A DNA stretch of 64,000 nt from PZPK01 sp965230795 (GTDB taxonomy: Bacteria > Pseudomonadota > Gammaproteobacteria > Pseudomonadales > Oleiphilaceae): contig OZ246020.1 of the NCBI GenBank assembly GCA_965230795.1, positions 2,914,001-2,978,000 of the forward strand, given 5' to 3'. Numbering within the stretch: the stretch's first letter is position 1; the number at the start of each line of letters is the position of its first letter. The notes beneath the pieces are model-generated. The model saw only the letters and a list, made by a program, of their open reading frames with translations, had not been told where the DNA came from and searched no databases. The translations under genes and the position numbers were made by a program. Below are positions 9,204 to 17,554 of the stretch, piece after piece.

Positions 9204-9740
9204 ATGCTGCCTACAATGCTCAGCAGACTTGAGTTGTTCCCGATGCCAGCACTACACGAGATGAACACCCGGCAGCACGCTATCTTTTGGTGGCGCCTGA
9301 AAGTGATAGGCGGCGTTCTCTTGATCCTGCAATTTATCCTGGGTCGGCTCAGTGAAAGCTATGCCGGAAATTTCCCGGTCCTGATCAATATTGAATCTGC
9401 CCTATCGCAAGCTTTGATCCTCATTTCAGCCACGCTGTTTGTGTATCACTACTACCTCTTGAAACGCCACAATCCAAGCATCACTCAGCCTGACTTCCTC
9501 GTTTCTGAGCAAGGCCTGTATCGCTGGATACGCCACCCCATGTATTTTGCCGACCTGTGGCTATACCTGGGTTTTACACTCATGCATTGCTCCCTTGTCG
9601 CGATGCTGATCTACGGTATTAGCCTTATCGCTCTGATACGGCAAGCCGAAGCGGAAGATCGCTATCTGGCCAGGTGTTTCCCGAATGCGCACCGGGAATG
9701 GTCACAAGGAACATGGCTGCTGATTCCCTGGCTGTACTGA
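9204..9740 (+). CDS. ICMT/PEMT-like membrane methyltransferase family protein
   Basis: This small membrane protein (up to 178 aa) has three or four hydrophobic helices. It carries the family signature GLYRWIRHPMYFADLWLYLGF, which forms the SAM-binding site in isoprenylcysteine carboxyl methyltransferase-like proteins, and the later EAEDRYLARCFPNAHREW, matching the usual E-x2-L-x3-F-x3-Y/W pattern. Bacterial members methylate unknown, probably lipid-like or membrane substrates. The start is unclear: ATG 9204, 9243 and 9261 are all possible and none has a strong ribosome binding site. It stands between the palindrome and a beta-propeller lipoprotein. Confidence 0.7.
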   Translation: MLPTMLSRLELFPMPALHEMNTRQHAIFWWRLKVIGGVLLILQFILGRLSESYAGNFPVLINIESALSQALILISATLFVYHYYLLKRHNPSITQPDFLVSEQGLYRWIRHPMYFADLWLYLGFTLMHCSLVAMLIYGISLIALIRQAEAEDRYLARCFPNAHREWSQGTWLLIPWLY

Positions 9741-9916
9741 GCGCATCACGTATTGGCTTCTCAAAGCTAACGAATGTCCCGCCAATTTGTGAAACTCATC
9801 CGCTTTACTGGCATTTCTTACCCCATTTGCGGGACGCACAAAGTTTGCGAGCTGATCTACCATGCATCGGGAGTTTTACTCTCAAGTCTCAAATAAGCCA
9901 AAACAAGGATAACAAG

Positions 9917-11014
9917 ATGCTTTCCAATTCCATATTACGCGGGCTTGGCGCGCTGACGCTGCCTGTTCTTCTGTCCGCCTGTATCGAAAAAGAAGAAGTC
10001 GTCCACATCGGCGACGCTGAAAATATTCTGATCACCAGTGACCAGCGCCTCCTGGTTAGCGGTGGCGACAACATTTACGAAGTCGACGGAGTGCCCGGCA
10101 ATTACAGTCGGGATCCTCTATTCAAAGGGCATGAAAAATTGGATCAGTATGCCTGTAACTTTACCGGTATTGCCGAGTATGGCGACTGGCTGTTTACTTC
10201 CTGCGTCTCCACCAAGTTCCTGATCTTCAAAAATAATCACCTGCTGGCCGCCAAGCGCGGTTCCGGAGATCTGGAATTCGAGCTGATTACCAATCCGACG
10301 GATCTCAATGATCCCTATGACCGCCTGGTACTGCCCAACGGCATCGCCTTCGCGGGTGATGGCGCTCTGCTGGTAGCCGATTACAATCTGTTTGGCGCCT
10401 CCGGCATTGCCCGAATTGAACTGGACTACTCTCAGGACAAACCCCGTATCCAGAGTCTGGAAAAGAACTTTGTCTCGCCCACGATACATGGCATCAGCAG
10501 CCCCAATGGAATTCGGGTCGACGGCGACTACCTTTATGTCTCCGATGCCAATTCAGTGAAACGCTTCAGCTTCGACGCCAATCACCAAATTCCGGAATAC
10601 ACCCAGGATGCAAATGGCCAATCTGTCCCCAATGGTTCTCTGATCTGGGATGGCGGTCTGGCCATCGTCGATGACATCATGCCTTACTGCAATGGTATCG
10701 CGTTCACAAGTTATCTCTCGGGCCGACTGCATTATGCGGCAAGCGCACTGGACAGCTCCGGACAGGAACACTTCCCGCTGCTGTATTCGAGCCCACCTTT
10801 GGCCTTCGAATCCCCCAGCGCACTGGCGTTTGGTAAGGTTCGAGACCTTTTCAGTACCGATCAGCTGCTGGTTACAGAAAAAGGCCTGCTGGGTGAGCTG
10901 GAATCCGAAAATGGCAACCGACTGGTGGTTGCTCCTCTTAGCATGGACCTGGCTCACCCTCAGGCCTGCAGTGAAATCGCTGATCTGGCTCTGGAAGCCA
11001 TTGGCGAGCTTTAA
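9917..11014 (+). CDS. Lipoprotein with predicted beta-propeller (SMP-30/NHL-like)
   Basis: The start at ATG 9917 has a good ribosome binding site (AAGGA at 9904-9908) and gives a 365-residue protein with a signal peptide and lipobox (PVLLSAC). The in-frame extension back to 9674 overlaps the methyltransferase gene and is not needed. The mature part has repeated motifs such as LPNGIAFAGDGALLVADYN and SSPNGIRVDGDYLYVSDAN. This is the NG-x-n-hydrophobic-(V/S)AD pattern of six-bladed propellers in gluconolactonase/SMP-30 and NHL proteins. It is probably anchored in the outer or inner membrane facing the periplasm. The enzymatic role is unknown. Confidence 0.75.
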   Translation: MLSNSILRGLGALTLPVLLSACIEKEEVVHIGDAENILITSDQRLLVSGGDNIYEVDGVPGNYSRDPLFKGHEKLDQYACNFTGIAEYGDWLFTSCVSTKFLIFKNNHLLAAKRGSGDLEFELITNPTDLNDPYDRLVLPNGIAFAGDGALLVADYNLFGASGIARIELDYSQDKPRIQSLEKNFVSPTIHGISSPNGIRVDGDYLYVSDANSVKRFSFDANHQIPEYTQDANGQSVPNGSLIWDGGLAIVDDIMPYCNGIAFTSYLSGRLHYAASALDSSGQEHFPLLYSSPPLAFESPSALAFGKVRDLFSTDQLLVTEKGLLGELESENGNRLVVAPLSMDLAHPQACSEIADLALEAIGEL

Positions 11015-11143
11015 GCAGAGAGTTTAATCGAGTGAGTATCGGGAATTGTGCTCTGGTCCAGGGACGGACTCCCCTCAAATAAGCTAGCATCGTTGTTGTC
11101 ACTCTCAATACTCACAGTACATACAATAAAAACAGACAGCATC

Positions 11144-12013
11144 ATGAACCCCAGTGAGCATGAACAGATACGTGCTTTGTATCGCGCCGCCCAATGTGGC
11201 TCCGCAGCCTTGCAACATCGACTACTTCTGATTGAATTTGATGCGCTGGCCATGTCGGGCCAGAGCGATGCTTCAGGCATGGCCGGGATCAATTTTGCCG
11301 AGCATGTAGATGCGGCCCGACAACTCGCTGCCGCTGTCGATCGTCGGTCTGCGCGCACACAAGCCTATGAACACCTGCTGACACGCTACCCCTCGCCACT
11401 CTGGTTACTCTCCACCAAAGGTGACATCTGTTTTGCCAATCATGCGGCTGTCAACATCTCTCACCTGCTGGACGGTATGCGCAGTCCACAGGCCCTGACC
11501 ATCCGGGCGCGCCTCAAGGCCCTGGAAGAAGAAGCAGAGTCCCACAGCCGCTACGATGTCTTCCATTGTCATGGTGACAGGAAACAATTAGCTGTACTGG
11601 TACCAGTCAGTCAAAACAATGACTGCCTCTTACCTCTGATCACCCATTCAGACCACGAAGGTGGTTTGTACTGGTTGTGTATGCTCACGCTGAATCAGGA
11701 CTCGCATCAAATGAAGCAGCTTGCCACGCATCTGAATCTCACGGTTACCGAGCGGGAACTTGCCCGCTTTCTGCTGGCGGGTGACGATATTCATGCCATG
11801 GCACTCAGTCGCTCTGTATCCGAAGCGACCATTCGCTCGCAGCTCAAACACCTGAAAAAGAAACTGCAGTGCAACTCCATTGAAGCCCTTATCGCGAAAC
11901 TATTTTCCGCGAGTCTGCTGAGCTTTCTCGATCTGAGGCCTGTGTCATCGCCAGCCCAAACGCCCGCGGCTGACTTAACACCCTCCCTGGAAGGAGTGAG
12001 CTTACCGCCGTGA
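11144..12013 (+). CDS. LuxR-type regulator with PAS-like sensor region
   Basis: ATG 11144 gives 289 residues; the frame is open further upstream to 11048, but that extension looks untranslated. A PAS-like segment is suggested by PSPLWLLSTKGDICFANHAA. The C-terminal quarter is a LuxR/GerE helix-turn-helix (LNLTVTERELARFLLAGDDI ... SEATIRSQLKHLKKKL). The stop overlaps the start of the next gene (GTGA at 12010-12013), so the two are probably translationally coupled. Its neighbour has the same PAS-like plus LuxR layout, suggesting gene duplication. The target genes and signal are not visible. Confidence 0.8.
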   Translation: MNPSEHEQIRALYRAAQCGSAALQHRLLLIEFDALAMSGQSDASGMAGINFAEHVDAARQLAAAVDRRSARTQAYEHLLTRYPSPLWLLSTKGDICFANHAAVNISHLLDGMRSPQALTIRARLKALEEEAESHSRYDVFHCHGDRKQLAVLVPVSQNNDCLLPLITHSDHEGGLYWLCMLTLNQDSHQMKQLATHLNLTVTERELARFLLAGDDIHAMALSRSVSEATIRSQLKHLKKKLQCNSIEALIAKLFSASLLSFLDLRPVSSPAQTPAADLTPSLEGVSLPP

Positions 12014-13887
12014 AGAGTCTGACTTCCGAACATCCCCTTCCTCTTTCGCGGCAAGACAGCCAAGACAAACACACCGCAGTTTATGAGCAATCATCAGACA
12101 CCCCGTGGTGGGAGGCCAATCAGGCAGAAAGCCAGCTGGTAGCGCAGATCTACCGCTACGCCAGCGACCCGACGGGATGGCATGTGCTTGTCGAGGGGCT
12201 GTGCCAGTGTCTGGCCGAAGCCGCCAGCACTTCCCGATCTGGCAAAACAACGTCCGGCGAAACAACAGAGATAAGCCCAATTCCCTCCGAACTGGCCAAA
12301 CGCTTGCTGCCACACTTCAGTGAGGCGCTGGGCATCTGCGTGAGGTTTGCACAACAGGACCGGGGCGATCAGGTATTGATGGACGGTATCGAAAAACTGC
12401 ATACCGCTCTGGCGCTGATGGATGACAAGGATGAGGTATTTTTTATCAATGCAGCGGGCCTGGCGATCATGCATGGGGATCCGGATCTGAGCCTGAACAA
12501 CAAGCAACTGTGGATCAGCGATGACGAAGGCGACACCCGAGCGATCACCAGCATGCTTGAGCAAAGCACCACGCGACTCAAGACCGCCGCGACACGTATC
12601 CAATGCGTTCGGCTCGGGCAATCCGGCAATGAGGATGCCAGAGACCCAAGTGCAGGAAGCAAACAGGCAAACGTTTGTGTACTGTTCCAGCCCGTGCAAA
12701 GCCAAGACGTCCCTCAAGCCATTCTGTCTCACTACGCCCTGACACCCGCGGAAATCAAAGTGGTGGAAACCCTGCTTCAACACTCAGCGGTAGCAGATAT
12801 AGCCACGGTATTGGAGATTTCCGAGCTCACCGTTCGCGACCATCTTTCCAGTATCTATGAAAAGCTCGGTGTGCGGCGCAAACCCGAATTGCTTCAGCGT
12901 TTACTGGTGGATGGGCTGTTCCGTCCGGACGCGCATGATGGTTTGACTAACAGTAGTCCGCAAGAACCCCGACAAACGCATCTTCTGCCGCTGCCGGATG
13001 GTCGCATCATGAGCTATCTTGAGTCTGGCGACAAAAACGGTTTTCCGGTGATTGTGTGCCATAACTTTATGGGCTCCGGATATGAAATGCCTCCGACTGC
13101 GTTTGAGAGGGCCAAACAATTGGGCCTGCGAATTCTGGTTCCGGAAAGACCCGGTTATGGCCAATCCAGCCCCCAGGAAAAACGTTCACATCAGGACTGG
13201 TGTCTGGATCTTTCACATCTTCTCGAATCCCTGGGCATCAATCAATTCGATATGATCGGTCATTCCATTGGCTGCATCTATACATTGGCCTGCATGGACC
13301 ACTTTGGCTCGCGCATTCGACGTGTTGCCCTGGTGTCGCCAATGATTCGTCACAAGGATATTGTCGCGGCAGGCGAAAACCTGCCCCTGAGCTATCGCAC
13401 GACGCAACTGTGTGTGCGCCACACACCATTTCTGATCAAGCCTCTGCTCAAACTGCTGATCCGTGACGATGTCGCGGATTTCTATCATCGACGCGAGCAG
13501 CTTTTCAGCCCACGAACTGTCAAGCGTGAAACCCTGCAAAGCAAGCTGGTCACCATGCTGGAAAAACCCTACTACGTGGACAATATTCAACGCTCTCTCA
13601 ACCAGGGCATCGACGCCTGGGCGCAGGAGCTGGCCATGCAATTCTCACCCTGGGAGATTCCTATCGACGGCAGCCATGACTGCCATATCTGGCACGGCGA
13701 TATGGATGACCAGATTCCGCTGAATCTGGTGCGCGCCATGAACCGGGACATCAAGGCCCGACGCTTTACTGTGATTGAAGGCGAAGGCCACGGCTTTCTG
13801 CTACGGCATATTGATGCGATTCTTGCTGATCTGGCGGGTGACCATCCTGCATCGCCCAAGGCACAGGATCACGGCGAATTGCTTTAA
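12010..13887 (+). CDS. LuxR-type regulator fused to an alpha/beta hydrolase
   Basis: This 625-residue protein joins two modules. Residues 1-235 hold a sensor-like region with a PAS-like strand (ALALMDDKDEVFFINAAGLA). Residues about 242-300 are a LuxR helix-turn-helix (LTPAEIKVVETLL ... SELTVRDHLSSIYEKLGV). Residues about 325-610 are an alpha/beta hydrolase with nucleophile elbow GHSIG (Ser 419), an Asp in WHGDMDDQIPL and a His in EGEGHGFL, forming a plausible catalytic triad. The start is GTG, overlapping the upstream LuxR gene. A reasonable inference is that the hydrolase domain binds or cleaves an ester, lactone or lipid signal that controls DNA binding. Confidence 0.85.
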   Translation: MKSLTSEHPLPLSRQDSQDKHTAVYEQSSDTPWWEANQAESQLVAQIYRYASDPTGWHVLVEGLCQCLAEAASTSRSGKTTSGETTEISPIPSELAKRLLPHFSEALGICVRFAQQDRGDQVLMDGIEKLHTALALMDDKDEVFFINAAGLAIMHGDPDLSLNNKQLWISDDEGDTRAITSMLEQSTTRLKTAATRIQCVRLGQSGNEDARDPSAGSKQANVCVLFQPVQSQDVPQAILSHYALTPAEIKVVETLLQHSAVADIATVLEISELTVRDHLSSIYEKLGVRRKPELLQRLLVDGLFRPDAHDGLTNSSPQEPRQTHLLPLPDGRIMSYLESGDKNGFPVIVCHNFMGSGYEMPPTAFERAKQLGLRILVPERPGYGQSSPQEKRSHQDWCLDLSHLLESLGINQFDMIGHSIGCIYTLACMDHFGSRIRRVALVSPMIRHKDIVAAGENLPLSYRTTQLCVRHTPFLIKPLLKLLIRDDVADFYHRREQLFSPRTVKRETLQSKLVTMLEKPYYVDNIQRSLNQGIDAWAQELAMQFSPWEIPIDGSHDCHIWHGDMDDQIPLNLVRAMNRDIKARRFTVIEGEGHGFLLRHIDAILADLAGDHPASPKAQDHGELL

Positions 13888-13906
13888 GTCTTTCCAGCGT
13901 TGTCGG

Positions 13907-13974
13907 AAAAAGGGGTCGGCGCGAAAAAGGGGTCGGCGACAAACGGGAAAAAGGGGTCGGGAAAAAGGGGTCGG
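13907..13974. repeat. Four direct copies of AAAAAGGGGTCGG
   Basis: The copies are at 13907-13919, 13924-13936, 13948-13960 and 13962-13974. The spacers are 4, 11 and 1 bases and contain GCG/GACAAACGGG fragments of the longer terminal repeat. The array lies just beyond the 3' end of the transposase gene and looks like accumulated partial end copies. Confidence 0.9.
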
Positions 13975-13991
13975 TGACAAACGAGAATCAT

Positions 13992-14690
13992 TTACACCAC
14001 CTCACCTCTCCGATTCGGCCTTCCTCGCTTTGCGAACCCTATTGACCGATTCAACGAACGTTCTATTTGCTCCTTGAAACGATTGTTACCTAACGGCATT
14101 GAAAAATTGGCTGAATTTCTAATTTCGTGGACAAGGTCTTTCGGAAGCGCATTATCAAACAACTCCCTATAACAGCTTAGACGGTGATCTCTATTCTGGC
14201 TTATCGCCATATAAACTGGATGAGGAGTAAGAAGATTATTTCTTTGGCCATAAGCATTGAAATGATAACTGGACCAGCGATAGTCTCCAGGGTGCCCTAC
14301 CATTCCTGCCGTCACTGGATTGAGCTCAATATAGCGATAACAACTCAATAGGTAGTTTTCCGCATCAACCAAGCTTGCTTTATGTCGACTTTCCCAAAGC
14401 GTGCCGCAGCGCCTATAAAATTTATTTACATACTGAACATAGCGCCGTCCCAACGACTGCATCACTTTCGAAATGCCTTCTGCATCCGCTGGTGTCAATA
14501 ATAGATGGCTATGATTCGTCATGAGAACATAGGCATGACAACTAACTTTATACCGCTCACAGGCGTCTTTTAAACATTCTAGATAAAACTGATAATCGTC
14601 ATCTGAAAAAAAGCACGCTTCTCTGTTGTTTCCTCTCTGAATTACGTGACATGGCACTCCTGCCATATACATTCTTGGCTTCCTTGGCAT
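13992..14690 (-). CDS. REP-associated tyrosine transposase (IS200-like, TnpA_REP)
   Basis: This 232-residue protein begins MPRKPRMYMAGVPCHVIQRG, the typical opening of Y1/HUH transposases of the RAYT group. The metal-binding His-x-His is in TNHSHLLL. The segment SLGRRYVQYVNKFYRRCGTLWE contains the candidate catalytic Tyr. GTLWESRHKASLVDAENYLLSCYRYIELNPV is strongly conserved in the family. Its stop codon overlaps the left inverted repeat. The C-terminal third ends in a basic tail (KRGRPNRRG). It looks intact. Known members act on REP-like hairpins as single-stranded DNA and are usually single-copy per locus. Confidence 0.92.
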   Translation of the reverse strand: MPRKPRMYMAGVPCHVIQRGNNREACFFSDDDYQFYLECLKDACERYKVSCHAYVLMTNHSHLLLTPADAEGISKVMQSLGRRYVQYVNKFYRRCGTLWESRHKASLVDAENYLLSCYRYIELNPVTAGMVGHPGDYRWSSYHFNAYGQRNNLLTPHPVYMAISQNRDHRLSCYRELFDNALPKDLVHEIRNSANFSMPLGNNRFKEQIERSLNRSIGFAKRGRPNRRGEVV

Positions 14691-14960
14691 TTTTCATTTC
14701 CTTGCATCTTCCTTGATTGCAAAATTATTATCACCGAAGACAAAATGGAGCTCAATGTCTGTCTGCATTAAATAGCAATGATTATCGTTTGTCACCGACC
14801 CCTTTTTCTAACTGAAGACACCGTCACACAAAAGCTCTGGAACTAACCCGTTTTAGCCTGATTTTGCACTGCTTTGCATCGCCCGCCATTGCTAGCATTT
14901 GCGCGCTTTTTAGCATTTACCTTTTAGATCATATTGAAATCTGGCTGTAAGGATAGATTC

Positions 14961-16277
14961 ATGAAAACCATAAAAATCACCGTCAGCGTCTTGCTGTTAT
15001 TGCTCGCCGAGATGAGCTTCGCCGAGTCCTATATATATCTCACCAATAGCACCATGGAGACGCTCACTCTGAATACCGTCCAGAGTGGACACAACAACAT
15101 CGAACATGGACAGGAATGGGAGCAACTCGTGGATACGGTGCCGCCTCTGGCGACCGTCAAGTTTCTGCGCTTTAACCGGGATGAAGGTATCAAGTGGGGC
15201 AAGACTTACTACTTCGACACCACGGTACAGGGCCAAAACAGCTCCGTTGTGCTGCGTCAGAAACTCAAAGGCACCATGACCTTCAGCTATATGTGGCTGA
15301 GTGCGGAAAATGATCCCTGGTATTACGATCGCGATATCCACACAATCGACACCTATTTCGACAGCAAGGATTCCCAACTGGCCTTCGCATCTGAAATCGC
15401 CCGGGCCTCTGGCGATGATATCCGCTATGTTATCAACAACAACTGGCAGGCCACTACACACAATCCGGATCCGAACACGCTCAAGGTTCTGACCTATAAC
15501 ATCTGGGATTTGCTGCCCGGTATCGAATCCAAGAATACCTACAACCGCCTGCACAGCGTCGCTCATATGATGACCGGTTACGATGCCATCGTGTTTCAGG
15601 AGGCCTTTGATCCGGCGTCAGCCGCCTATTTTCGCAGCCACCTTTCCAGCGAATATCCTTACCTCACCGAGATCCCCTTCAAGCTTGGCAAACTCCTGAA
15701 CGGCGGCTCCTTCATTGCCAGCCGCTGGCCAATCGAGATTGAAGATAACATCGTCTATGACGCCTGCCGCAAGGATGGCTGCCTGGCATCCAAAGGTGCC
15801 AACTACGCTCGCATCAATAAGCAGGGCCGCATTTACCACCTGTTTGGCACCCACACCCACGCCTATACCGAAGCCGACGATATTTCCGTGCGCTTCGCGC
15901 AGCTTGCCCAGTTGAAAGGCTTTGTCGATAGCAAAAACATTCCGGCAGACGAGCCGGTGATCATGGCGGGTGATTTCAACGTGGACAAGAACCACTTCCC
16001 TCAGGAGCACGTGGACTTCCTGGCGACGCTGAATGGTACAGAGCCTATGGGCATTGGCGAATACAGCGATTCCTACGCCGGCCCGGTTAATGTGTACGCT
16101 GAAGATGAGTTTACCGAATACCTGGATTACGTGCTGTATTCCAATGAACATCTCGCCCCCCTCTATTCGACCAACGAGTTGCTGGTACCCCGAAGCATTG
16201 ATTCGGAACATTGGGGATCGTGGGATCTTTCAGATCACTATCCGGTAGCTGGCGAATTTGTCTTTCCGGCTCAATAA
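14961..16277 (+). CDS. Secreted sphingomyelinase C-like phosphodiesterase
   Basis: ATG 14961, behind a TAAGGA ribosome binding site, gives 438 residues with a signal peptide (LLLLLAEMSFA). After an N-terminal beta-rich domain of about 150 residues, a neutral-sphingomyelinase-type endonuclease/exonuclease/phosphatase domain follows. Its motifs are LTYNIWDLLP, DAIVFQEAFD (metal-binding Glu), GTHTHAY, MAGDFNVD (Asp-x-Asn) and the terminal LSDHYPV (Asp-His catalytic pair). Family members cleave sphingomyelin or related phosphodiesters using Mg2+. It may act on host or environmental lipids, or simply scavenge phosphate. The hydrolase fold is clear; the substrate is inferred. Confidence 0.82.
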   Translation: MKTIKITVSVLLLLLAEMSFAESYIYLTNSTMETLTLNTVQSGHNNIEHGQEWEQLVDTVPPLATVKFLRFNRDEGIKWGKTYYFDTTVQGQNSSVVLRQKLKGTMTFSYMWLSAENDPWYYDRDIHTIDTYFDSKDSQLAFASEIARASGDDIRYVINNNWQATTHNPDPNTLKVLTYNIWDLLPGIESKNTYNRLHSVAHMMTGYDAIVFQEAFDPASAAYFRSHLSSEYPYLTEIPFKLGKLLNGGSFIASRWPIEIEDNIVYDACRKDGCLASKGANYARINKQGRIYHLFGTHTHAYTEADDISVRFAQLAQLKGFVDSKNIPADEPVIMAGDFNVDKNHFPQEHVDFLATLNGTEPMGIGEYSDSYAGPVNVYAEDEFTEYLDYVLYSNEHLAPLYSTNELLVPRSIDSEHWGSWDLSDHYPVAGEFVFPAQ

Positions 16278-16366
16278 TCCTCAAACTCTATTGGGATTGA
16301 AGACTGGATAGTTAGTCACAAAGTTAGAAAGAAAGACCGATAGAACGAAAAATAGAAGATAGAAAG

Positions 16367-16405
16367 AAAAAAGGGAATGACGATACCTTCGTCATTCCCT
16401 TTTTT
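16367..16405. terminator. Bidirectional intrinsic terminator
   Basis: A perfect 17-bp inverted repeat (16367-16383 and 16389-16405; loop TACCT) has six A at its left end and six T at its right end, so it works for both strands. It lies between the convergent sphingomyelinase gene and the outer-membrane protein gene. Confidence 0.92.
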
Positions 16406-16451
16406 ATGGCATATTTTATCGAGAGCCGAAACTTTATGTGAAGGACTAGAA

Positions 16452-17393
16452 CTAGAACCAGTAACGCACTGACGCACTACTCAGGTTATCAACACGAAAG
16501 ACCTCCTGAGCGGTGTCACGCGTGACGTTCCAGTCCAGCGTCATGTATTGGAAGCCCAGACAGAGACGTCCGCTTACACAGTATTCCATGTCCAGCCCCA
16601 GCCATTTGGCTTTCGCGTCAGTCGCGTCATATTCCGTCCACGAATACAGACCGCCAACACTGAAATAGGCAAAGGGCATGTAGCGAAGCGAAACGGCATA
16701 TTCGTCAATGCGCTCGGAATCAACATCCAGATTGCGGATGGTGTTGTTGACCACTTCCGGGTCGTTGTCGTCCTCTTTGATACGTTCCCAGCTCAAAGCA
16801 CCTTCCAGAGAGCCATATTCCCCCAGAGGCAGGACATGTCGACCGCCAATACCGTAGACATCGTATTCGTCACCCTGGCCAACAAGCGCGCTGACGGAAG
16901 TCTTTGTCACCAGAAACCAGCCAACAACCAGACGGATTTCGGGATCAAGATCAACACTCACATCATCACCGCTATTAAACGAGACGTCCGTATCACCGAA
17001 ACGTGTGTAGCTCAGGTTGGCCCACACATCCAAATCCTCGCGAGCCAGAAACAGCGACATCATGGTCACATCACTTTCATAGCTTTTGGCGATCCGTCCG
17101 CCCAACGAGGCTCCCAGATCGGAAAACTCGGTTTTCGAATTGGCCAATTGAAATCCGCTGATACGTTGATAGAAGGCATCTGAGGTGATGGCAAGACTGC
17201 CGTCTGTTTCAAAGGATTCCGCATAAGCGATCAGATCGATGGCCTGGGTATCGCCACCTTCAAGACCATCCTCACGATCAATCTTGCTGTAGTAGGCACC
17301 AAGAGCAATCTGATAGGACTCATTGGCGAGAGACTGTGTGGTAAAAACAAGAGAAAACAGGCTGAATAAAACCAGATAAATAGAGCGCGGCAT
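16452..17393 (-). CDS. Predicted outer-membrane beta-barrel protein
   Basis: This 313-residue protein has a clear signal peptide (LFSLFSLVFTTQSLA). It is made of alternating hydrophobic and polar strands and ends in SVRYWF, the terminal aromatic pattern recognised by the Bam machinery. I do not recognise a named family. A ribosome binding site (AAGGAT) precedes the ATG. It is 161 bases downstream of the ferredoxin-reductase gene on the same strand, so it may be the last member of the redox operon or have its own promoter. A stem-loop with an AGCGCA hexaloop lies in that gap. Confidence 0.7.
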   Translation of the reverse strand: MPRSIYLVLFSLFSLVFTTQSLANESYQIALGAYYSKIDREDGLEGGDTQAIDLIAYAESFETDGSLAITSDAFYQRISGFQLANSKTEFSDLGASLGGRIAKSYESDVTMMSLFLAREDLDVWANLSYTRFGDTDVSFNSGDDVSVDLDPEIRLVVGWFLVTKTSVSALVGQGDEYDVYGIGGRHVLPLGEYGSLEGALSWERIKEDDNDPEVVNNTIRNLDVDSERIDEYAVSLRYMPFAYFSVGGLYSWTEYDATDAKAKWLGLDMEYCVSGRLCLGFQYMTLDWNVTRDTAQEVFRVDNLSSASVRYWF

Positions 17394-17428
17394 CGTCGAT
17401 CCTTGATTAATAACTGAATACTTCTTAC

Positions 17429-17452
17429 CCGGATACCTGCGCTGGTACCCGG
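17429..17452 (-). promoter_or_regulatory. Stem-loop with AGCGCA hexaloop upstream of the outer-membrane protein gene
   Basis: On the minus strand, CCGGGTACC pairs with GGTATCCGG (9 bp, one G-U) around a six-base loop AGCGCA. The loop has A at position 1 and G at position 4, like the two hairpins in the leader of the redox operon upstream. Only one such hairpin is visible here, so an ANTAR target is possible but weakly supported. Confidence 0.35.
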
Positions 17453-17554
17453 AAAACGATGCGCATAATAGAAGATCGGCTCACAGGCAGCAATAGTGAT
17501 GCTGTCCTCCAAGCCCTTCGTGCCAGATGGATGGGAAGTGGTCGATTACAGCTC

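Larger units (their letters stand above)
13907..14807. mobile_element. RAYT (REP-associated tyrosine transposase) element with inverted repeats
   Basis: The element contains one transposase gene on the minus strand. Its ends match: 13962-13992 and 14777-14807 are 31-bp inverted repeats differing at one base, starting AAAAAGGGGTCGGTGACAAA. The left side also carries three further direct copies of AAAAAGGGGTCGG (13907, 13924, 13948), making four in 70 bases. RAYT genes are known to sit between short GGGG-containing palindrome-forming repeats that they recognise. I see no target-site duplication, as expected for HUH single-strand transposases. It separates the LuxR-hydrolase gene from the sphingomyelinase gene. 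Confidence 0.8.

Noticed and set aside
9117..9245. 42-codon frame starting MKVYFGQSGHVM
   Set aside because: No ribosome binding site, no recognised family, and it overlaps the start region of the methyltransferase gene.
9674..9916. In-frame extension upstream of the beta-propeller lipoprotein
   Set aside because: It overlaps the methyltransferase gene and would bury the signal peptide; ATG 9917 has its own ribosome binding site.
13907..13974. CRISPR-like array of 13-base repeats
   Set aside because: Repeats are too short, the spacers are 1-11 bases and the units match the ends of the adjacent RAYT element.
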